Below, piece by piece: positions 1-8,399 of a stretch of DNA of 64,000 bases (position 1 is its first letter; each line of letters starts with the position of its first letter). Position numbers and translations under genes: made by a program. The DNA lies in assembly GCA_017618275.1 (NCBI GenBank), contig JAFZUS010000004.1, forward strand, positions 62,001-126,000, in the 5' to 3' direction. The DNA is from Prevotella sp. GTDB lineage: Bacteria; Bacteroidota; Bacteroidia; Bacteroidales; Bacteroidaceae. The notes under the pieces are model-generated. The model searched no databases. It was not told where the DNA came from and was given only the letters and a program-made list of their open reading frames with translations.

Positions 1-1267
1 TATTACCTATTTGTTGGATAAGATTATCGAGGTGATTCCTGCACCCCAACAGATTGAGGGAACCCCACAGATGCTGATCACGAGTCTCGACTATTCGAGT
101 TATCAGGGTCGTATCGCCGTGGGTCGTGTGCACCGCGGACAACTGAAGGACGGTATGCAGGTGACGATTGCCCATCGTGACGGTTCGATGGAGAAGACGA
201 AAATCAAGGAACTCCACACCTTCGAGGGTATGGGTCACGTGCGCACAGAGTCTGTCGATTGTGGCGATATCTGTGCCGTCATCGGACTGGAGAAGTTTGA
301 GATTGGCGACACCCTCTGTGACTTGGAGAATCCAGAGCCGCTACCGCCTATCGCCATCGATGAGCCTACTATGTCGATGCTCTTCACTATCAATGACTCT
401 CCCTTCTTTGGTAAAGAGGGTAAGTTTGTGACCTCACGCCACATCAACGACCGTTTGGAGAAGGAACTGGAGAAGAACCTCGCCCTGCATGTGGAGCCTT
501 TCGAGGACTCTACGGATAAGTGGATTGTTTCGGGTCGTGGTGTGCTCCATCTCTCCGTGCTCGTCGAGACCATGCGTCGCGAGGGCTATGAGTTGCAGGT
601 GGGACAGCCACAGGTGATCTATAAGGAAATCGACGGACAGAAGTGTGAGCCCATCGAGGAACTTACCATCAATGTACCAGAGGAGTTCGCCTCGAAGATG
701 ATTGACATGGTGACCCGTCGTAAGGGCGAGATGACATCGATGGAGAATCAGGGTGAGCGGGTGAATATTGAGTTCGATATCCCCTCGCGTGGTATCATCG
801 GTCTGCGTACTAATGTGCTGACAGCCTCACAGGGTGAGGCGATCATGGCTCACCGTTTCAAAGAATATCAGCCCTATAAGGGTGAAATTGAGCGTCGTGT
901 CAACGGCTCGATGATTTCGATGGATACAGGCAACGCCTTTGCATACGCCATCGATAAGTTGCAGGATCGCGGAAAGTTCTTCATCGATCCAGGTGAGGAT
1001 GTCTATGCCGGACAGGTGGTGGGCGAACATGTCCACGACAATGACCTCGTGGTGAATGTATGCAAAGCCAAACAGTTGACGAATGTCCGTGCCTCTGGTA
1101 CCGACGAGAAAGCCCGTATCATCCCTAAGACGGTGATGTCGCTGGAGGAATGCTTAGAGTATATCAAGCAGGACGAACTGGTGGAGGTAACGCCCAAGTC
1201 AATGCGTATGCGTAAGTCGATCCTCGATCATGACCAGCGTAAAAAGGCTGCGATTAAAAACCAATAA
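1..1267 (+). CDS. typA: TypA/BipA translational GTPase, 3' part (5' end outside window)
   Basis: Ribosome-associated GTPase of the elongation-factor family, involved in 50S subunit assembly and stress adaptation. The reading frame is already open at base 2 and enters from the left, so about a third of the usual roughly 600-residue protein, including the G domain with its P-loop, is missing. What remains starts near the G-domain/domain II border (LLDKIIEVIPAP, then a beta-barrel stretch with SYQGRIAVGRVHRG). It continues through the domain III region (INDSPFFGKEGKFVTSR) and the TypA-specific C-terminal domain (RGIIGLRTNVLTASQGEAIM). The C-terminus is basic (RKKAAIKNQ), as usual in TypA. An MFS gene starts 11 bases downstream on the same strand. 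The TTG at base 11 is only an internal codon. Confidence 0.96.
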   Translation, partial: ITYLLDKIIEVIPAPQQIEGTPQMLITSLDYSSYQGRIAVGRVHRGQLKDGMQVTIAHRDGSMEKTKIKELHTFEGMGHVRTESVDCGDICAVIGLEKFEIGDTLCDLENPEPLPPIAIDEPTMSMLFTINDSPFFGKEGKFVTSRHINDRLEKELEKNLALHVEPFEDSTDKWIVSGRGVLHLSVLVETMRREGYELQVGQPQVIYKEIDGQKCEPIEELTINVPEEFASKMIDMVTRRKGEMTSMENQGERVNIEFDIPSRGIIGLRTNVLTASQGEAIMAHRFKEYQPYKGEIERRVNGSMISMDTGNAFAYAIDKLQDRGKFFIDPGEDVYAGQVVGEHVHDNDLVVNVCKAKQLTNVRASGTDEKARIIPKTVMSLEECLEYIKQDELVEVTPKSMRMRKSILDHDQRKKAAIKNQ

Positions 1268-1278
1268 TCAATTACAAT

Positions 1279-2730
1279 ATGACACCGATACAAACCACCA
1301 AGATGTCCAATTTCCGATGGATCATCTGTGCGTTGCTCTTTCTGGCAACCACCATTAACTACATGGACCGTCAGGTCTTGTCGCTTACCTGGAAGGACTT
1401 CATTGCTCCAGAGTTCCACTGGACCGATGCCAACTACGGTAAGATCACGGCCTACTTTTCCATTTTCTATGCCATTGCCAACCTCTTCGCAGGCAAGTTC
1501 ATCGACTGGATGGGCACCAAGAAGGGCTATCTCATCGCCATTTTCGTATGGTCGCTGGGTGCCTGTCTCCATGCAGGTTGCGGTTGGGCAGCCATGGAGT
1601 GGGAAGGCTACAGTTCTGTGGCCCAACTCGGACAACTGACGGGTGATGCCGCTGTGGCTATTGCTACCGTGTCGATGTATCTGTTCCTGTCGTGCCGTAT
1701 GGTGCTCGCCCTTGGTGAGGCGGGTAACTTCCCTGCAGCCATCAAGGTGACAGCCGAGTATTTCCCCAAGAAAGACCGTGCCTTCGCCACCTCCATCTTC
1801 AACAGTGGTGCATCTGTCGGTGCATTGGCAGCACCTGCCACCATCCCCCTGTTGGCTCGTGCCTGGGGCTGGGAATTGGCCTTCATCGTCATCGGTGTGC
1901 TGGGCTTTGTGTGGATGGGTCTCTGGATGTGGTTCTATGAGAGACCTCATCAGAGCCGTTTCGTCAATCAGGCTGAACTGAACTACATCGAACAGGACAA
2001 CGATATAGCCGATGTGCAGGACCGTACAGTTACGAAAGAAGAGAAGACTATCTCGTTCTGGAAATGTTTCACTTTCCGTCAGACATGGTCGTTTATCGTG
2101 GGTAAGTTCATGACGGATGGTGTGTGGTGGTTCTTCCTGTTCTGGGCACCCGCCTATTTCAGCGACCAGTATGGCTATACCTCCGACTCTACGATGGGTA
2201 TCTTGCTGATCTTTACACTCTATCTCATCGTGACCGTCCTCTCTATCGGTGGTGGCTATCTGCCCACCTACTTCGTTGAGAAGAAGGGCATGAATCCCTA
2301 CTTGGGACGTATGCGTGCCATGTTTATATTTGCCTGTTTCCCACTGCTGGGTCTCCTTGCACAGCCTCTGGGCGCTTATAGTGCCTGGTGGCCAGCCATC
2401 TTGATTGGTCTGTTGGGTGCAGGGCATCAGGCCTGGAGTGCCAATCTCTATTCAACGATTGGCGATATGTTCCCCAAATCCACTATTGGAACGATTACGG
2501 GTATCGGCACGATGGCAGGTGGTCTCGCTTCGTATGCCATCAACCTCAGTTCCGGTGAATTCTTCGACTGGGCAGCCGGTCAGGGCAGCGCCTATACGTT
2601 CTTCGGTTTCGAAGGCAAACCCGCTGCCTATATGGTGGTGTTCTCCATCTGTGCCGTGGCCTATATCATCGGCTGGTGCATCATGAAGACCCTTGTGCCG
2701 AAATACAAACCCATTGTGATTGAGGATTAA
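1279..2730 (+). CDS. MFS transporter, hexuronate/anion:cation symporter type
   Basis: A 483-residue inner-membrane protein with the twelve-helix pattern of the major facilitator superfamily. The first helix ends in NYMDRQ and is followed by a DxxGTKKGY loop, both typical of the anion:cation symporter branch that includes ExuT-type hexuronate transporters. A second signature is GEAGNFPAAIKVTAEYFPKK followed by RAFATSIFNSGASVG around helices 4-5. The likely role is proton-coupled uptake of a sugar acid such as galacturonate or glucuronate; the substrate cannot be read from the sequence. It sits 11 bases after typA and 18 bases before nrdJ, so it may be co-transcribed, although there is no functional link between these genes. 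Confidence 0.9.
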   Translation: MTPIQTTKMSNFRWIICALLFLATTINYMDRQVLSLTWKDFIAPEFHWTDANYGKITAYFSIFYAIANLFAGKFIDWMGTKKGYLIAIFVWSLGACLHAGCGWAAMEWEGYSSVAQLGQLTGDAAVAIATVSMYLFLSCRMVLALGEAGNFPAAIKVTAEYFPKKDRAFATSIFNSGASVGALAAPATIPLLARAWGWELAFIVIGVLGFVWMGLWMWFYERPHQSRFVNQAELNYIEQDNDIADVQDRTVTKEEKTISFWKCFTFRQTWSFIVGKFMTDGVWWFFLFWAPAYFSDQYGYTSDSTMGILLIFTLYLIVTVLSIGGGYLPTYFVEKKGMNPYLGRMRAMFIFACFPLLGLLAQPLGAYSAWWPAILIGLLGAGHQAWSANLYSTIGDMFPKSTIGTITGIGTMAGGLASYAINLSSGEFFDWAAGQGSAYTFFGFEGKPAAYMVVFSICAVAYIIGWCIMKTLVPKYKPIVIED

Positions 2731-2748
2731 TTAAAAACCAGAGTATAT

Positions 2749-5346
2749 ATGCAGACATACACCTATGAAGAGGCTTATCAGGCTTCATTGAACTATTTCT
2801 GTGGCGATGAGTTGGCTGCCCGCGTATGGGTGAACAAGTACGCCATGAAGGATAGTTTCGGGAATATCTATGAGAAATCACCCGAAGACATGCACTGGCG
2901 TATCGCCAACGAGATTGCACGTATCGAACAGAAATATGAGAACCCGATAGCGGTAGAGGATATCTTCCATCTGTTGGACCATTTCAGATATATCGTGCCG
3001 GCAGGCAGTCCGATGACGGGTATTGGCAATAATAACCAGATAGCCTCGTTGTCGAACTGTTTCGTGATAGGTCTCGACGGCAACGCCGACTCATACGGTG
3101 CTGTGCTGCGTATTGATGAGGAACAGGTGCAGTTGATGAAGCGTCGCGGTGGTGTGGGACACGATCTGAGTCATATCCGTCCGAAGGGCTCGCCAGTGAA
3201 CAACTCCGCCCTGACCTCGACAGGTCTGGTACCTTTCATGGAGCGTTATAGTAATAGTACGCGCGAGGTGGCACAGGACGGACGCCGTGGTGCCCTGATG
3301 CTTAGTGTGAGCATCAAGCATCCTGACTCGGAGGCTTTCATTGATGCGAAAATGACCGAGGGCAAGGTGACGGGTGCGAATGTCTCTGTGAAGATCGACG
3401 ACGAGTTCATGGAGGCTGCCATCAACGACAGACCGTATATGCAGCGCTTCCCTGTAGATGGTACGACCGATCCAGGAAAGTCTGGAGAAACCAGTCTGGC
3501 TTTCGAGAAAGAGATTTCTGCCAAGGATCTCTGGGCAAAGATTGTACATAACGCCTGGAAGAGTGCTGAACCGGGTGTGCTGTTCTGGGACACCATCCTG
3601 AGGGAGAGCATCCCTGACTGCTATGCCGACTTGGGCTTCCGTACAGTTTCGACGAATCCCTGTGGCGAGATTCCCCTCTGCCCCTACGACTCCTGTCGTC
3701 TGCTGAGCATCAATCTCTATTCGTATGTGGTGGATCCGTTTACGGATCATGCCCGCTTCGATTTCGACCTGTTCAAGCAGCATGTGCAGCAAGCACAGCG
3801 GTTGATGGACGACATCGTGGATTTGGAGTTGGAAAAGATCGACCAGATATTGGAAAAGGTGAATGAAGATCCGCAGTCGATGGAGGTGAAGGGTGCCGAG
3901 ATACATCTCTGGGAGAAGATCAAGTCGAAGAGCGGCAAGGGTCGTCGTACGGGTGTGGGTATCACAGCCGAGGGTGACATGATTGCTGCCATGGGACTGC
4001 GCTATGGCACCCAGGAGGCTACAGACTTCTCTGTGGAGGTTCATAAAATATTGGCTCTGAATGCCTATCGTTCGTCAGTGACGATGGCGAAGGAGCGTGG
4101 CCATTTCGAGATATATGATGCCAAGCGCGAGGAGAAAAACCCGTTTGTGCTCCGTCTGAAGGAGGCTGATCCGGAACTATATAAGGATATGACGAAGTAT
4201 GGCCGTCGTAATATTGCCTGTCTGACCATTGCTCCGACGGGTACGACCTCGCTGATGACGCAGACCACAAGTGGTATCGAACCGGTGTTCCTGCCCGTCT
4301 ACAAGCGTCGTCGTAAGGTCAATCCCGGTGATGCAGGAGCCCATGTGGACTTTGTCGACGAGGTAGGCGACTCCTTCGAGGAATATATTGTGTACCATCC
4401 GAAGTTCATGGAGTGGATGCGTGTCAACGGCATTGACACGGAACAGCGCTACACCCAGGAGGAAATAGATGAACTTGTGCAGAAGTCACCTTATTATAAG
4501 GCTACGGCCAACGATGTGGACTGGTTGATGAAGGTGAAGATGCAGGGTGCTATCCAGAAGTGGGTGGACCATTCTATCAGTGTCACCGTCAACCTGCCCA
4601 ATGATGTCGATGAAGAACTGGTCAACAAACTTTATGTCGAGGCTTGGCGCTCGGGTTGTAAGGGCTGTACCATCTATCGCGACGGCAGTCGTTCGGGTGT
4701 GATGATCTCAGTAAAGAAAGAGACAAAAAAAGAGGAAGAGGCCAAGGACAACAACCTGGAAGAGAAGAAGACAGAGACACCCTGCAAGCATCCGGAGGTG
4801 ACTGAGGTGCGTCCGCCTGTTCTGGAGTGTGATGTGGTACGTTTCCAGAATAATAAGGAGAAGTGGGTGGCTTTGGTAGGCTTGCTCGACGGTTATCCCT
4901 ATGAGATATTCACGGGTCTTCAGGACGACGATGAGGGTATTATGCTGCCCAAGACGGTAACCCACGGAAAGATCATCAAACAGGTGAATCCTGACGGCAC
5001 GAAGCGTTACGACTTCCAGTTTGAGAACAAGCGCGGCTATAAGACGACGGTTGAGGGACTATCGGAGAAATTCAACCCAGAATACTGGAACTATGCCAAA
5101 CTGATCTCTGGTGTGCTCCGTTACCGTATGCCCATCGAACATGTGATCAGACTTGTCAGTTCCCTGCAATTGAAGAGCGAGAGCATCAACACCTGGAAAA
5201 ACGGTGTTGAGCGTGCCTTGAAGAAATATGTGACAGACGGTACCGAGGCCAAGGGACAGAAATGTCCGAATTGTGGCAGCGAGAGTCTGATCTATCAGGA
5301 GGGTTGTCTGATCTGTAAGAACTGTGGAGCCAGCCGATGCGGATAG
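2749..5346 (+). CDS. nrdJ: Adenosylcobalamin-dependent ribonucleotide reductase (class II)
   Basis: Converts ribonucleotides to deoxyribonucleotides in the cytoplasm using a B12-generated thiyl radical. In this 865-residue protein the reductase core shows the finger-loop motif NPCGEIPL with Asn303, Cys305 and Glu307. The redox-pair cysteines are Cys104 (SLSNCFVIG) and Cys316 (CRLLSINL). The phosphate-binding stretch is LTIAPTGTTSLM. A charged Lys/Glu linker near residues 655-680 leads to a C-terminal TSCPD-like domain. The protein ends in a four-cysteine zinc-ribbon-like segment (CPNCG, then CKNCG) and CG, as in the long NrdJ forms. No cobalamin riboswitch precedes it; the gap to the MFS gene is 18 bases. 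Class II enzymes work with or without oxygen, which fits an anaerobe that also carries cytochrome bd. Confidence 0.95.
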   Translation: MQTYTYEEAYQASLNYFCGDELAARVWVNKYAMKDSFGNIYEKSPEDMHWRIANEIARIEQKYENPIAVEDIFHLLDHFRYIVPAGSPMTGIGNNNQIASLSNCFVIGLDGNADSYGAVLRIDEEQVQLMKRRGGVGHDLSHIRPKGSPVNNSALTSTGLVPFMERYSNSTREVAQDGRRGALMLSVSIKHPDSEAFIDAKMTEGKVTGANVSVKIDDEFMEAAINDRPYMQRFPVDGTTDPGKSGETSLAFEKEISAKDLWAKIVHNAWKSAEPGVLFWDTILRESIPDCYADLGFRTVSTNPCGEIPLCPYDSCRLLSINLYSYVVDPFTDHARFDFDLFKQHVQQAQRLMDDIVDLELEKIDQILEKVNEDPQSMEVKGAEIHLWEKIKSKSGKGRRTGVGITAEGDMIAAMGLRYGTQEATDFSVEVHKILALNAYRSSVTMAKERGHFEIYDAKREEKNPFVLRLKEADPELYKDMTKYGRRNIACLTIAPTGTTSLMTQTTSGIEPVFLPVYKRRRKVNPGDAGAHVDFVDEVGDSFEEYIVYHPKFMEWMRVNGIDTEQRYTQEEIDELVQKSPYYKATANDVDWLMKVKMQGAIQKWVDHSISVTVNLPNDVDEELVNKLYVEAWRSGCKGCTIYRDGSRSGVMISVKKETKKEEEAKDNNLEEKKTETPCKHPEVTEVRPPVLECDVVRFQNNKEKWVALVGLLDGYPYEIFTGLQDDDEGIMLPKTVTHGKIIKQVNPDGTKRYDFQFENKRGYKTTVEGLSEKFNPEYWNYAKLISGVLRYRMPIEHVIRLVSSLQLKSESINTWKNGVERALKKYVTDGTEAKGQKCPNCGSESLIYQEGCLICKNCGASRCG

Positions 5347-5369
5347 CCACAGATTACACAGATTTTCAC
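5345..5369. repeat. Short dispersed repeat, CACAGATT type, copy 1
   Basis: A 25-base stretch beginning AGCCACAGATTACACAG and ending in GATTTTCAC overlaps the nrdJ stop codon and fills the nrdJ-folB gap. A second copy with the same layout (AGCCACAGATATCACAG, then ATTTTCT) lies at 17164-17187 between two divergent genes. Only two copies are visible here, so family size is unknown. Confidence 0.5.
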
Positions 5370-5371
5370 TG

Positions 5372-5752
5372 ATGAAGATAGAAAGTAGTTATATCAGTCT
5401 GCGGAACGTCCGTTTCTATGCCTTTCATGGGGTGATGCCCCAGGAGAGAAGGGTAGGTGCCGACTTCCTCGTCACCCTGCGGGTGGGCTTTCCCTTGGAG
5501 AAGGCGATGCTGAGCGACGAGATTGGTGACACACTCAATTATGCGGCCCTCTATACGGTGGTTCAAACTGAGATGAAGAAGCCTTCCAATCTGTTGGAAC
5601 ATGTGGTAGGGCGTATTGCAGACGCTATTGTGAAGCGATTCCCACAGGTTACATCCATCGATCTTGAACTGACGAAGCAGAATCCTCCGATGGGAGCCGA
5701 CTGTGACGGGGCTGTTGTTGAGATTCACTTAATAAATGATAAAACAGAGTAA
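5372..5752 (+). CDS. folB: Dihydroneopterin aldolase
   Basis: A 126-residue folate-pathway enzyme that cleaves 7,8-dihydroneopterin to 6-hydroxymethyl-dihydropterin and glycolaldehyde. Family signatures are ISLRNVRFYAFHGVMPQER at the N-terminus (HG and the following acidic residue near the active site), VGADFLVTL, and TLNYAALYTVVQ. The C-terminal half has the usual LLEHVVGRIADAI helix and a final KQNPPMGADCDGAVVEI strand. I chose the ATG at 5372 because the open frame upstream translates a repeat-like stretch (5345-5369) with no similarity to FolB, and the enzyme begins directly with MKIESSYISL. It follows nrdJ by 25 bases. Confidence 0.93.
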   Translation: MKIESSYISLRNVRFYAFHGVMPQERRVGADFLVTLRVGFPLEKAMLSDEIGDTLNYAALYTVVQTEMKKPSNLLEHVVGRIADAIVKRFPQVTSIDLELTKQNPPMGADCDGAVVEIHLINDKTE

Positions 5753-5755
5753 GCC

Positions 5756-5790
5756 TTGGCGGCTTATTGGCGATAAATGCGTATTTTTGC
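5756..5790 (+). promoter_or_regulatory. Predicted Bacteroidetes promoter for the amidase gene
   Basis: The -7 box TATTTTTGC is at 5782-5790 and a TTGG candidate -33 box at 5756-5759, 22 bases apart. The site lies just after folB and 18 bases before the amidase ATG at 5808. It supports that start over the in-frame ATG at 5736, which would lie upstream of the transcription start. Confidence 0.5.
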
Positions 5791-5807
5791 AAGTTAAAGA
5801 AGGATGT

Positions 5808-7103
5808 ATGTGTAAGAAGATAGTATTATTCCTAATCACATTTTTCTGTTTTGCGGCTATTACGACGGCTGCAAACCGCAAATTCACGCTGGTCATTGAC
5901 GCAGGACACGGCGGTGGTGATGCTGGAGCCATCGGTGGGGGCGGTGTCAAGGAGAAGACTCTTACGCTGAAATTCGCTTTGGCCTTCGGACGACTGGTGG
6001 AGCAGAATTGTCCGGATGTAAAGGTCATCTATACCCGTAAGACCGATAAGTTCGTTGAATTGTATAAGCGGGCAGAGATTGCCAACCAGAATAAGGCCGA
6101 CCTGTTCATCTCTATCCACATCAATGCTCTGCCGAAGGGACATACTGCCCGTGGCTTCCAGACCTACACCTTAGGTAGGAGTCGGCGGACGGGTAAGAAT
6201 AATGGCGTGCTGGAGAATCTGGAGGTGGCAAAACGTGAGAATGCCGTTATATTCCAGGAGAAGGACTACCAAAAGACGTATCGTGGTTATGACCTCAATT
6301 CGCCAGAAAGCGACATCTTGTTTGAGTTCGTGCAGGACAAGAATATGGAGAACAGCATCGAACTGGCCAAGTATATGCAGAAATATGTCTGTCAGGCCAC
6401 AAGGCGTCAGGATATGGGAGCCCATCAGGACAATCTGGCTGTGCTACGCCTGACATCTATGCCCGGCTGTCTGATTGAGTTGGGTTTCATCTCTACTCGT
6501 GATGAGGAACAGTATATGAATACCTCTTTGGCTACCGAACAGTATGCCCGTGGTATATTCAACGCTTTTATGGCCTATAAAAAGCGGTTTAGCGGCGGTA
6601 TCACCGTGCCATATATGGCAGAGCCAAAAGCAGAGCCTAAGCCCGAGCCGAAGGCTGAACCCAAACCCGAACCGAAGGCTGAACCCAAGCCCGAACCGAA
6701 AGTAGAGCCCCGGCAATCGGAACAATCGGAGAAACAGGATACTCCCGAAAGTCCAGAGTTAGGTCGGCCAGAACCTTCTACGCAACCCCAACCGGAGGAA
6801 AAGCAACCGGAAAAGAAACCAGTAGAGGTAAGACCGATATTTAAGGTACAGATACTGACATCACCGAAGGCATTGAAAGCCGGTGACTCGCGATTTAAGG
6901 GTGTGAAGGGTATCAGCAGTTACCAAGAAAGCGGATTGTTCAAATATACTGTGGGCTCGTCGGAAGATTATAATGAGATCAACCGGCTGCGAAAGACTCT
7001 TCTCGATAAGTTCCCCGAGGCTTTTATCATTGCCTTCAAGGACGGTAAACGGGTGAATGTTCAGGAAGCGATTAACGAATTCAAGAGTAAAAAGGCAAGA
7101 TAG
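5808..7103 (+). CDS. N-acetylmuramoyl-L-alanine amidase with Pro/Glu/Lys linker and SPOR-like tail
   Basis: A secreted zinc amidase that cuts the bond between MurNAc and the peptide stem of peptidoglycan, typically during cell separation. The start at 5808 gives a signal peptide (MCKKIVLFLITFFCFAAIT). The Amidase_3 domain shows zinc ligands His34 (DAGHGG), Glu49 (KEKTL) and His104 (SIHIN), and catalytic Glu224 (IELGFIS). A repeated EPKAEPKPEPKAEPKP linker is coded at 6618-6710. The last 85 or so residues start FKVQILTSP and resemble a SPOR domain, which binds denuded septal glycan. That would place the enzyme at the division site, which is inference from architecture. The next gene, an MCE protein, starts 23 bases downstream. 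Confidence 0.92.
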   Translation: MCKKIVLFLITFFCFAAITTAANRKFTLVIDAGHGGGDAGAIGGGGVKEKTLTLKFALAFGRLVEQNCPDVKVIYTRKTDKFVELYKRAEIANQNKADLFISIHINALPKGHTARGFQTYTLGRSRRTGKNNGVLENLEVAKRENAVIFQEKDYQKTYRGYDLNSPESDILFEFVQDKNMENSIELAKYMQKYVCQATRRQDMGAHQDNLAVLRLTSMPGCLIELGFISTRDEEQYMNTSLATEQYARGIFNAFMAYKKRFSGGITVPYMAEPKAEPKPEPKAEPKPEPKAEPKPEPKVEPRQSEQSEKQDTPESPELGRPEPSTQPQPEEKQPEKKPVEVRPIFKVQILTSPKALKAGDSRFKGVKGISSYQESGLFKYTVGSSEDYNEINRLRKTLLDKFPEAFIIAFKDGKRVNVQEAINEFKSKKAR

Positions 7104-7126
7104 TACACGATTAAATAGTACAGGAC

Positions 7127-8032
7127 ATGAAGAATTATTTTACAAAGGAAGTGCAGATAGCCCTTGTGGCAGTGGTGGGAATCGTAGTATTGTTTTTTGG
7201 AATGAAGTTCTTGAAAGGACTGACTTTGTTTTCCACAGACGATAATTATTATGTAGAGTTTGATGATGTTAGCGGTGTGTCTGCTTCCTGTCCGGTCTAT
7301 GCTAACGGATATCGGGTTGGTGTCGTGGAGGATGTCATCTTCAACTACGGCAGTCAGGAGAAGATTGTGGCCGTTCTCGGACTGAATAAGCAACTCCGTT
7401 TGCCGAAGGCTTCATCGGCTGAGATAGCCAGCGACCTTCTGGGAAATGTTAAACTGGAACTGAAATTCGGCCCGAATCCTGTCGATTTGATGGAACCCGG
7501 TGATACCATTTCAGGAAAAAAACAGTCTGGAGCACTTGGTAGGGCTGCAGATATGCTTCCTCAGTTCGAGAAGATGTTGCCTAAGATTGACTCCATCCTT
7601 GCCAGTGTGAATATGCTATTGGCTGATCCTGCCATCGCCAATTCGCTGCACAATGTTGACCAGATTACGGCACATCTTGTTACGACCACTAATGAGTTGA
7701 ACCGTCTTACTGCCAGTCTGAATCAACAGGTGCCAGGCGCGTTGACCAAGGTGGACGGACTGCTTGACAATACTACTACGCTGACTAAGAATCTGAGCGA
7801 TCTTGATATTGCCATGACAATGGCGAAAGTGAACAATACCCTCCAGAATGTGGAGCAGATGACAGCGAAACTCAACAGCAATGAGGGCACCCTCGGGTTG
7901 CTGATGCGCGACCAGGAACTCTATCGCAATATGTCCTCAACAATGGGGCATGTAGACTCGTTGATGATTGACTTGAAACAGCATCCGAAGCGGTATGTTC
8001 ATTTCTCACTTTTTGGCAGAAAAGATAAGTAA
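7127..8032 (+). CDS. MCE/MlaD family lipid-transport protein
   Basis: A 301-residue protein with one N-terminal membrane anchor (VQIALVAVVGIVVLFFGMKF, about residues 9-28) followed by a single MCE domain (about 38-115; FDDVSGVSASCPVYANGYRVG, and later GNVKLELKF). The rest is predicted helical, with repeated Thr/Asn/Leu heptad-like segments such as LTASLNQQVPGALTKVDG. MCE proteins of the Mla type sit in the inner membrane facing the periplasm and shuttle phospholipids between membranes. No MlaE/MlaF partner is adjacent, so the partner permease must be elsewhere. The 23-base gap suggests co-transcription with the amidase, a common pairing in Bacteroidales. Confidence 0.9.
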   Translation: MKNYFTKEVQIALVAVVGIVVLFFGMKFLKGLTLFSTDDNYYVEFDDVSGVSASCPVYANGYRVGVVEDVIFNYGSQEKIVAVLGLNKQLRLPKASSAEIASDLLGNVKLELKFGPNPVDLMEPGDTISGKKQSGALGRAADMLPQFEKMLPKIDSILASVNMLLADPAIANSLHNVDQITAHLVTTTNELNRLTASLNQQVPGALTKVDGLLDNTTTLTKNLSDLDIAMTMAKVNNTLQNVEQMTAKLNSNEGTLGLLMRDQELYRNMSSTMGHVDSLMIDLKQHPKRYVHFSLFGRKDK

Positions 8033-8187
8033 TTTAAATTTTGTCTAAATAGAAACGTTTGGGATAATTACCCTCCACCCAATAGGGGGTACTCCCCTTT
8101 ATTAGTGGTTTGATGCACTTTGTTGCGCAATCCCCTATGGATGTGCAAGCGAGGAAGATGTTTTTGCAAGTGCTTGTTATTCAATGA

Positions 8188-8296
8188 ATTGTAAATACAC
8201 AAGATGCCTTTAGATGCACCCTTTATGTGAAACGCGCTAACACCCCTTATGATAGGTAGTTAGGTTGATTGTAAACACAGAGTATCTTTTAGAGGG
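8188..8296. repeat. Imperfect direct repeats in the dnaA upstream region
   Basis: The 367-base gene-free stretch 8033-8399 is AT-rich near dnaA. It holds two imperfect copies of about 28 bases starting ATTGTAAA, at 8188-8216 and 8268-8296, exactly 80 bases apart. Both continue with CACA and a TTTAGA core. No perfect DnaA box (TTATCCACA) is visible on either strand. The remaining parts of the gap are a promoter (8298-8330), a leader hairpin (8341-8363) and about 150 bases after the MlaD stop in which I see nothing assignable. Confidence 0.45.
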
Positions 8297-8297
8297 A

Positions 8298-8330
8298 TTT
8301 GCACAATTCAAAAAAAAGTGCGAACTTTGC
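8298..8330 (+). promoter_or_regulatory. Predicted dnaA promoter
   Basis: TTTG at 8298-8301 and AACTTTGC at 8323-8330, 21 bases apart, match the Bacteroidetes -33/-7 layout, although the first base pair of the -7 box is GA rather than TA. Transcription would start near 8335, leaving a leader of about 65 bases that contains a hairpin. Confidence 0.6.
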
Positions 8331-8340
8331 AATCGAAAAC

Positions 8341-8363
8341 CAACGATCAATCACAAATCGTTG
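8341..8363 (+). promoter_or_regulatory. Hairpin in the dnaA 5' leader
   Basis: A perfect 7-base inverted repeat, CAACGAT at 8341-8347 and ATCGTTG at 8357-8363, is separated by a 9-base loop. It lies about 6 bases after the predicted transcription start and 36 bases before the ATG. It has no U-tract, so it is not a terminator. It could be a protein-binding site in the DNA or an mRNA element; function is not shown by the sequence. Confidence 0.45.
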
Positions 8364-8399
8364 AAAATAACAAAACGAAGTAAAAAGTAAAAATCGCCG

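Noticed and set aside
1228-2427. 399-codon antisense frame over the MFS gene
   Set aside because: The sense strand has clear transporter motifs; the antisense product has none and no start context.
3091-4044. Long antisense open frame within nrdJ
   Set aside because: It is a shadow of a strongly conserved gene, has no signal, motif or promoter, and reads as low-similarity His/Thr-rich sequence typical of antisense frames.
8033-8399. Chromosomal origin oriC next to dnaA
   Set aside because: No DnaA box cluster is visible; only imperfect direct repeats and a hairpin. Strand-skew data would be needed.
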